A stretch of DNA of 10,956 nucleotides from a bacterium (GTDB lineage: Bacteria; ARS69). Position 1 is the first letter of the stretch; every line of letters starts with the position of its first letter. Positions 6,764-10,956 of the stretch are shown piece by piece. The notes beneath the pieces are model-generated. The model had not been told where the DNA came from. It did no database searches and was given only the letters and a program-made list of their open reading frames with translations. Position numbers and translations under genes: made by a program. Location of the stretch: contig JALGZO010000241.1 in the NCBI GenBank assembly GCA_025774865.1, forward strand, positions 1-10,956. Direction: 5' to 3'.

Positions 6764-8143
6764 CTATCTCGCGACGACCATCTTGCGTGCCTCGCGCATG
6801 TTCCCCGAGCGCAGTTCGTAGAAGTAGACGCCCGACGCGACCGCCTGACCCGTCGCCGATCGCCCGTCCCAGCTCACCGAGTGCGGCCCCGCCCCCTGGA
6901 CACGATCCACGAGAGTCCGAACCCGCCTCCCGGCCGCGTCGAACAACGTGATCTCCGTCGCCGCCGTCAGCGGTAGCTCGTATTCGATTCGGGTGCGCCC
7001 CCGCACCGGATTGGGGCGGTTCTGCGCGAGGAGGGCGGTGGGGGAGCCGAGGACGGGAGCCGAAACCACGTCCGGCGTGAACGAGAAGATGTAGAGACCG
7101 TTCTCGATGTCGCTGATGTAGATGTTGCCCGACGGGGTGAAGGGATAGCAGCCCCACGCGCCGGAGAAGTTCAGCTCGCCCGAAGAGGCGGACGTGTCGA
7201 AGCTGTCCACGAGCTGGATCTGCAGCGGATTGCTGATGTCGAACACCTTGAACCCGGAGACGTAGTAGGACGCGAACACGTAGTTCCCGATGCGGAACGT
7301 GTTGTGAATCGTCGACTGCGGGTCGTTGTACCAGTCGACGAGCGCGGGATTCGCGGGATCCGAGATGTCGTAGACCATGATGTCGGGCTGTGGCGAGATG
7401 GCGAGCTCGTCGTTGATGTAGAGATAGTTGCCGTCGGCGGACACGACGCCACTGTGGTGATAAACGATCCCGTGCTCGGAGCCGATGCTGCCGAGCAGAA
7501 CGGGCGACGAAGGATCGGTCACGTCCCGGATGAAGGTGCCCGCGCCTCCGTGAAAGTCGTAGAGAATGTCGTCCTGGACCAGCGCATCGTGGCCCTCCGG
7601 CCCGCCGGACCAGACGAAGGTCGGATCCGTCGGATCGGGATTCAGGTCGAAGATCGTGAGTCCGGTGAGCTCGTTGTACATGTAGCCACGATCGTCGATG
7701 TAGATGTTGTGCGCGGAGAGAAAAGTGCCCGCGAAGGTGGGGTGCGCGGGATCCGCGATGTTCCAGATCTGCCCGTCCTGGCCCGTGCCGTTGCCGTCCA
7801 CGAGGTACAGGTAATGGTCCCAGACCTTCAGGTCGAAGCCGGGGACGAACGGAATCCACTCCACGACACTCGGATTCGCGGGATCGGACACGTCGACGAT
7901 GAAGACTTTGCCGCCCACCCACTCCCCGACGAACGCGTACTCCTTCAGCGTGGTCGGGTCCACCCACCCCGTCACGTCGGAAGTCAAACCACCCCCGGTC
8001 GAGGGGTCGATCTGGCCGAGAAGAGTGATCGTCCCGCCCGCTGACGTCACCGGTTCGGCTCGTCCTGGCTCGACGCTCAGAGAGGCCAGCGCCGCGACGG
8101 CGCAGACGGCGACGAGGATGATGGTCGAATGCTTTGCTGGCAT
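6764..8143 (-). CDS. Secreted LVIVD-repeat (choice-of-anchor B) beta-propeller with FlgD-like sorting tail
   Basis: The start is ATG 8143, with GGAGGAG 3 nt upstream (8147-8153); the upstream in-frame extension to 8239 is Arg-rich and lacks a signal peptide. The 459-residue product has a signal peptide (about 1-29, cleavage near GRA-E). Seven LVIVD-type units follow, starting near residues 69, 111, 146, 186, 239, 287 and 338, with phrases such as VFIVDVSDPANPSVV and IMVYDISDPANPALV; a seven-bladed propeller is likely. Conserved His positions (HNIYID, GHDALV, HGIVYHH, IHNTF) and GAWGCYPFTPSGNIYISD match the choice-of-anchor B family. After QNRPNP, the C-terminus (about 382-459) is a FlgD-like/type IX sorting-type domain: LFDAAGRRVRTL, VSWDGRSATGQAVASGVYFY and a final KMVVAR. 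It is probably exported and surface-bound or released. A 14-bp repeat (7347-7360, 7872-7885) encodes the repeated DPANP. The ligand is unknown. Confidence 0.93.
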   Translation of the reverse strand: MPAKHSTIILVAVCAVAALASLSVEPGRAEPVTSAGGTITLLGQIDPSTGGGLTSDVTGWVDPTTLKEYAFVGEWVGGKVFIVDVSDPANPSVVEWIPFVPGFDLKVWDHYLYLVDGNGTGQDGQIWNIADPAHPTFAGTFLSAHNIYIDDRGYMYNELTGLTIFDLNPDPTDPTFVWSGGPEGHDALVQDDILYDFHGGAGTFIRDVTDPSSPVLLGSIGSEHGIVYHHSGVVSADGNYLYINDELAISPQPDIMVYDISDPANPALVDWYNDPQSTIHNTFRIGNYVFASYYVSGFKVFDISNPLQIQLVDSFDTSASSGELNFSGAWGCYPFTPSGNIYISDIENGLYIFSFTPDVVSAPVLGSPTALLAQNRPNPVRGRTRIEYELPLTAATEITLFDAAGRRVRTLVDRVQGAGPHSVSWDGRSATGQAVASGVYFYELRSGNMREARKMVVAR

Positions 8144-8210
8144 GAGCTCCTCCGGGCCGAATGAAACGCTCCGCAAGAACCGGCAAGCGCGCCGAGGGGA
8201 GCGTGCACCC

Positions 8211-8239
8211 ATCCTGCGCACGCGCCGGTGCCGTGTCAA
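8211..8239 (-). promoter_or_regulatory. Candidate promoter for the LVIVD-repeat protein gene
   Basis: On the minus strand a perfect TTGACA (8239-8234) is followed after 17 nt by CAGGAT (8216-8211), a weak -10 box with 3 of 6 matches. Initiation near 8204 would give a leader of about 60 nt ahead of the ATG at 8143. It lies in the 108-nt gap after the CBM9-like gene, so the LVIVD gene may be transcribed independently of the upstream pair. The exact -35 match in a GC-rich region is the main support. Confidence 0.4.
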
Positions 8240-8251
8240 ATCGCGGCTGAT

Positions 8252-9055
8252 TCAGGGGGCCGAGGCGTCGACGGAGTCGGCCTCCAGCGCGAGTGACAGG
8301 GCGGTCCAGAATCGGATGGGGTCAGGCGGCACGAAAGGCTGAGCGCCTTCCGGCGGGGGCCCCTCAGGGTCTCCCCCTCCTTCTTCCGGCGGCGGGCCGC
8401 GGCGTCCTCCGCCGGGCGGACGCTCGAGCCTCGGCGTCTCCACCCCCAGCCCGATGGTCGCTCCCGGCTCCGCCCCGACCACGAGAGGGCTGGATTCGCC
8501 ACCCAGCGGAATCCGGACGACGTAGTAAACGTGTTGCGATGCCTCCACGCGCAACTGGAGGTCTCCGCCGGGCTCCCGCGGGCGCGTCTCGAGCACGTCC
8601 CCTCCCTTGCCGAGGATGTCGAACTCAAGCAGTGCGCGCCCCGCACGTTCCTGGAGCTCGGAAGGTTCTGGAGCGTCGCGAGGACCCTGCGGCGGCGTGG
8701 GTAGAACCTCCCCCGCCGGCGGGCGGGGACGGAACCGGACGCCGCCCTGCTTGTCACCGTCCTCGTCGAGAACCCAGACCGTGGCGCCCCCTTGGAGCAG
8801 CTGGTACTGGACCCGCCGATTCGACGGGTACAGACAGACGTAAAGGTGCTCCGCGTCGTTGACCGCGCCGATCTCGAGTCCGGCCTCCAGCTCGAACGGC
8901 ACGCCGGCCCACGACATGGGGTCGCTCGTGACGCCGCCGTCGCGCCACTGGCTCGGCAGATCGGAGTCCGCGCGGGCGGTCAGGGGTACGAGAAGGACGC
9001 CCGCCACCGCAATGCGCGACGCCGCGCGAGAGCATCCGATCACCCGGCTCGACAT
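8252..9055 (-). CDS. Secreted CBM9/DOMON-like protein of unknown function
   Basis: The 267-residue product begins with a signal peptide (about 1-29, cleavage ARA-D). Residues 30-110 look like the opening of a CBM9-type beta-sandwich: LPSQWRDGGVTSDPMSWAG, then VNDAEHLYVCLYPSNRRVQ, then GGATVWVLDEDGDKQGGVRF. Similar uncharacterised exported proteins follow this with an ELQ...EILG segment (here SELQERAGRALLEFDILGKG, 132-151), a VYYVVRIPLG strand and a GATIGLGVETP stretch (198-208), all visible here. Two Pro/Gly-rich, probably disordered stretches interrupt it (110-131 and 212-246), the second between the domain and a short C-terminal FWTALSLALEA segment. CBM9 domains bind sugars, but no binding residues can be assigned, so the name is structural only. 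It starts 6 nt after the YbaN stop; the TAG of that stop sits in its weak ribosome-binding region. Co-transcription with ybaN is likely. Confidence 0.8.
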   Translation of the reverse strand: MSSRVIGCSRAASRIAVAGVLLVPLTARADSDLPSQWRDGGVTSDPMSWAGVPFELEAGLEIGAVNDAEHLYVCLYPSNRRVQYQLLQGGATVWVLDEDGDKQGGVRFRPRPPAGEVLPTPPQGPRDAPEPSELQERAGRALLEFDILGKGGDVLETRPREPGGDLQLRVEASQHVYYVVRIPLGGESSPLVVGAEPGATIGLGVETPRLERPPGGGRRGPPPEEGGGDPEGPPPEGAQPFVPPDPIRFWTALSLALEADSVDASAP

Positions 9056-9061
9056 CGGCGC

Positions 9062-9493
9062 CTACCGCTCGACGGCCGGGGACGTCCGAATCCGGAAGAG
9101 GATCACACCCGTCCCGATGAGCCCGAGCCCGATCAGCGTCAGTCGACCGGCGGGCGTTCCGGCGCCCGTGTACTGGAGCGACACGAAGATTCCCGTCCAC
9201 ATCGCGAGAAGCGAGGCGACCTTGGCCCGGCGCGTCATCGCGCCTCGTTGCGCGAGACGGAGATACGGACCGAGCCGAGGGTGCTCGCGCAACCACCGAT
9301 CCAGCCTCGGTGAGCTTCGGACGAAGAGGTACGAGGCGGCGAGAAGGAAGATCGTCCCCGGCAGGCCGGGAACGATGACGCCGACGACGCCGAAGGCGAG
9401 GCAGACGAGACCCAAGGCGACGAATAGCCTGCGCTTCGCGCGGTCACCGAAGCGGGTGGTCCTCCCGCGGTCGGCTCCGTCGGTTCGTGGCAT
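9062..9493 (-). CDS. YbaN-family (DUF454) inner membrane protein
   Basis: The start is ATG 9493, preceded by GGAGGGGG (9497-9504). The reading frame continues upstream to 10276, but that part is antisense to the propeller gene and has no membrane or family character. The 143-residue product begins with a charged stretch of about 20 residues, then a helix running into GVVGVIVPGLPGTIFLLAASYLFVRSSPRL (shown in part: GVIVPGLPGT at 38-47, FVRSSPRLDRWL at 57-68, HPRLGPYLR at 71-79). Two further hydrophobic segments follow (about 91-107 and 117-133). The SSPRL/HPxxGPYLR pattern after the second helix is the signature of DUF454/YbaN proteins, small inner-membrane proteins without a defined function. 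The CBM9-like gene follows by 6 nt, suggesting an operon. I leave the symbol blank because orthology to E. coli ybaN is not certain. Confidence 0.9.
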   Translation of the reverse strand: MPRTDGADRGRTTRFGDRAKRRLFVALGLVCLAFGVVGVIVPGLPGTIFLLAASYLFVRSSPRLDRWLREHPRLGPYLRLAQRGAMTRRAKVASLLAMWTGIFVSLQYTGAGTPAGRLTLIGLGLIGTGVILFRIRTSPAVER

Positions 9494-9712
9494 GTTCCCC
9501 CTCCACCGGCAGTCTAGCGGGAACGGCGCGTCCGTGGCCAGTCCGCTGCGGCTGAACGGCTCCGCGCTCGGAGCAAGATTGACCGAGAATGTCGGAACTT
9601 GGTAAACTCCATGCCTGCCTTGGTTCACATCGGGCGTCCACCCATTACCTTTCTCCGGGCCTGCCGGTCGTCCCCCGGAAGCGGAGACCAGCGACGTCGC
9701 GGAGGGAGGACC
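9494..9712. other. Divergent intergenic region between YbaN-family and propeller genes
   Basis: The gap is 219 nt. It holds the candidate plus-strand promoter described separately, and a leader segment with inverted repeats: TCTCCG (9652-9657) can pair with CGGAGA (9682-9687), or alternatively CCGGG (9655-9659) with CCCGG (9674-9678). A perfect 10-bp palindrome, GCGACGTCGC (9691-9700), directly abuts the ribosome-binding site GGAGG (9701-9705). On the minus strand TAGACT (9516-9511) is a weak -10 candidate for the YbaN gene but would leave a leader of only about 12 nt. I recognise no known riboswitch. Confidence 0.4.
9579..9608 (+). promoter_or_regulatory. Candidate promoter for the YVTN-type propeller gene
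   Basis: TTGACC (9579-9584; 5 of 6 matches to the -35 consensus) is followed after 18 nt by TAAACT (9603-9608; 4 of 6 matches to the -10 consensus). The predicted start near 9615 leaves a leader of about 98 nt with potential hairpins before the ATG at 9713. This is a sigma-70-type reading of a GC-rich genome and remains unproven. Confidence 0.4.
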
Positions 9713-10956
9713 ATGCCCTTCAGAGCAATCGATCTCGCCTGCGCTTGCGTCATCTCTGTCTCTTTGCTCGCCTTCCCGGTCGGCGCCGCCGTGACGATGT
9801 CGTCCGCAGCCGATCAGTATTTCGTCGAGGGCGGGCCCACCGCCGACATCGCCACGATCACGATCTCCGACGACGCCACGACACCCGAGATCACCGCCGC
9901 CAACGACGTCCGCGTACGGATTCCCACCGGATTCGACATGCAGTGGGACTCCACGGATTCTGCCGCCGCGCTCGGTGGGACGGCCGCGCCCAAGGTATCG
10001 ACCGCTGTCGCGTACGAGGACTCGACCCGGACGCTGGTCCTGGACGTGACCGCCGACTTCGCAGCCGGGGATCAGCTCACGGTGTCGGGGCTGAGCTTCA
10101 CGAACTTCGGATCCGCTTCGGTCTCTGACAGCCTCGAGGTCGAAGTGAACAACGACGGTGTCGTCACGGCCACGGACGACAAGTCGGTCACGATCTGGGC
10201 AGCCGTCTCGACCCGATCCTCGGCGATCGACGTTTCGAACGACGGGCTGGAGGTCTGGGTGGTCAATCCCGATCACGCCAGCGTCGCCGTGATCGCGACC
10301 CAGGGTCCGAGCGCCAACACCCTACTCGCGGAGATCCCGGTGGGGGAATCGCCCTGGTGCGTGGACATCCACCCGACGAACGGTGAGGTGTGGGTCACTT
10401 CACTGCTGAACGACCACGTCTACATCATAGACGCGGTGTCACGCACGGTCGTCGACTCGATCGCGGCCGGCTACGAGACGTTCGGCGTCGCATTCGACGC
10501 CACGGGGACGTCCGCCATCGTGACCGCCTCCGGCAGTGACGAGATCTTCGCGATCGACGTCGCGAGCCGCTCCGTCATCCAGACGATCCCCGCGTTCCGC
10601 CGGCCGCGCGGCATCGTTTGGAGCGCCGACGGCACGCGCGCCTGGGTCACGCATCTCCTGACGCCGGAATCGGAGTTCTTCAGCCAGCTGACGACGGTGT
10701 TTCCGGCGACCTGGACCACCGCCCCCATCCTGCTCTCGCAGGTATTCGAGTCGACGTTCGGCGGCTACCTGAGCACCATCCAGAACGCAACGCTCTCGCG
10801 CAACGGACAGACCCTCTGGATTCCCAACAACCTGATCAACACGGCGTTGACGGGCGAACTCGTGGGGAACCCGCTCACGCCGCTGAACATCTTCCACGCC
10901 GTCATCCGCCCGGTGACCGTCGCCTCGAGCACCGACCGGGTTCTCGACACGTACTA
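9713..10956 (+). CDS. Secreted YVTN-type beta-propeller protein with N-terminal Ig-like domain (cut by window edge)
   Basis: The frame opens at ATG 9713, with GGAGG 7 nt upstream (9701-9705), and stays open for 414 codons to the window end, so the C-terminus is missing. A signal peptide covers about residues 1-26 (cleavage near VGAA-V). Residues 28-163 form a beta-rich module beginning MSSAADQYFVEGG, with ITISDD, NDVRVRIPTGFDMQWDST, DVTADFAAGDQLTVSGLSF and a closing VTIWA. I know such modules from exported proteins of uncultured bacteria and would call it Ig-like. From about 168, YVTN-type propeller blades follow: VWVVNPDHASVAVI, IPVGESPWCVDIHPTNGEVW, VYIIDAVSRTVVDSI, AIDVASRSVIQTI and RGIVWSADGTRAWVTH. 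Later blades are irregular, with a longer insertion around 317-355. It is likely extracellular; ligand or enzyme activity is unknown. A sorting tail like that of the LVIVD protein may lie beyond the edge. Confidence 0.88.
   Translation, partial: MPFRAIDLACACVISVSLLAFPVGAAVTMSSAADQYFVEGGPTADIATITISDDATTPEITAANDVRVRIPTGFDMQWDSTDSAAALGGTAAPKVSTAVAYEDSTRTLVLDVTADFAAGDQLTVSGLSFTNFGSASVSDSLEVEVNNDGVVTATDDKSVTIWAAVSTRSSAIDVSNDGLEVWVVNPDHASVAVIATQGPSANTLLAEIPVGESPWCVDIHPTNGEVWVTSLLNDHVYIIDAVSRTVVDSIAAGYETFGVAFDATGTSAIVTASGSDEIFAIDVASRSVIQTIPAFRRPRGIVWSADGTRAWVTHLLTPESEFFSQLTTVFPATWTTAPILLSQVFESTFGGYLSTIQNATLSRNGQTLWIPNNLINTALTGELVGNPLTPLNIFHAVIRPVTVASSTDRVLDTY

Noticed and set aside
7347-7885. A repeated 14-bp GGATTCGCGGGATC at 7347 and 7872 as a DNA repeat element
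   Set aside because: Both copies encode the DPANP turn of LVIVD units; the similarity is explained by the protein repeat.
6555-8186. A 543-codon minus-strand frame overlapping the LVIVD and MFS genes
   Set aside because: It is a shifted frame of the LVIVD gene that continues antisense through the end of the MFS gene. The Arg/His-rich product shows no signal peptide or family motif.
9494-10276. Upstream in-frame extension of the YbaN-family gene (about 260 codons)
   Set aside because: The added part is antisense to the propeller gene, has no family character, and the ATG at 9493 has a strong GGAGGGGG site and gives the usual family length.

Overview
The window comes from a GC-rich (roughly two-thirds G+C by eye), Gram-negative-type bacterium. 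Three things suggest an uncultured lineage of the FCB-like assemblage, such as Candidatus Eisenbacteria or a neighbour. One secreted protein ends in a FlgD-like/type IX-type sorting domain. Another ends in a duplicated dockerin-like calcium-loop tail. The 5' end of a TolC-type outer-membrane gene implies an outer membrane. The taxonomic placement is inference from protein style; there is no rRNA or other marker gene here. I see no tRNA, rRNA, CRISPR array, insertion sequence or phage gene.

Layout. (1) Positions 1-2108, minus strand: an ABC exporter half-transporter, followed after 61 nt by the N-terminus of a TolC-family outer-membrane protein that runs off the left edge. (2) 2271-2933, plus: a small secreted cysteine-rich protein with a promoter-like TATAAT and a strong ribosome-binding site; its stop codon interlocks with that of (3) elbB, 2930-3610, minus, a DJ-1/PfpI-family glyoxalase-like protein. 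(4) 3740-6762, plus: a sodium:solute symporter and an MFS transporter overlapping by 4 nt (GTGA), almost certainly co-translated. (5) 6764-9493, minus, read right to left: a YbaN/DUF454 membrane protein, a secreted CBM9-like protein 6 nt downstream, then after 108 nt a secreted seven-bladed LVIVD-repeat (choice-of-anchor B) protein with a FlgD-like sorting tail. (6) 9713 to the right edge, plus: a secreted YVTN-type beta-propeller protein preceded by an Ig-like domain, cut off by the window end.

How the genes work together. The region is envelope-centred: transporters plus several exported proteins, in short transcription units that alternate strand and are packed very tightly where they converge (a 3-nt overlap at 2931 and a 1-nt gap at 6763). 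No metabolic pathway can be assembled from the set. The best-supported functional units are the SSS-MFS pair, the ABC-TolC pair and the YbaN-CBM9-like pair. I did not find a defence system, a biosynthetic cluster or another clearly new multi-gene system. The less-described items are the cysteine-rich dockerin-like protein, the CBM9-like protein and the Ig-like/propeller protein.
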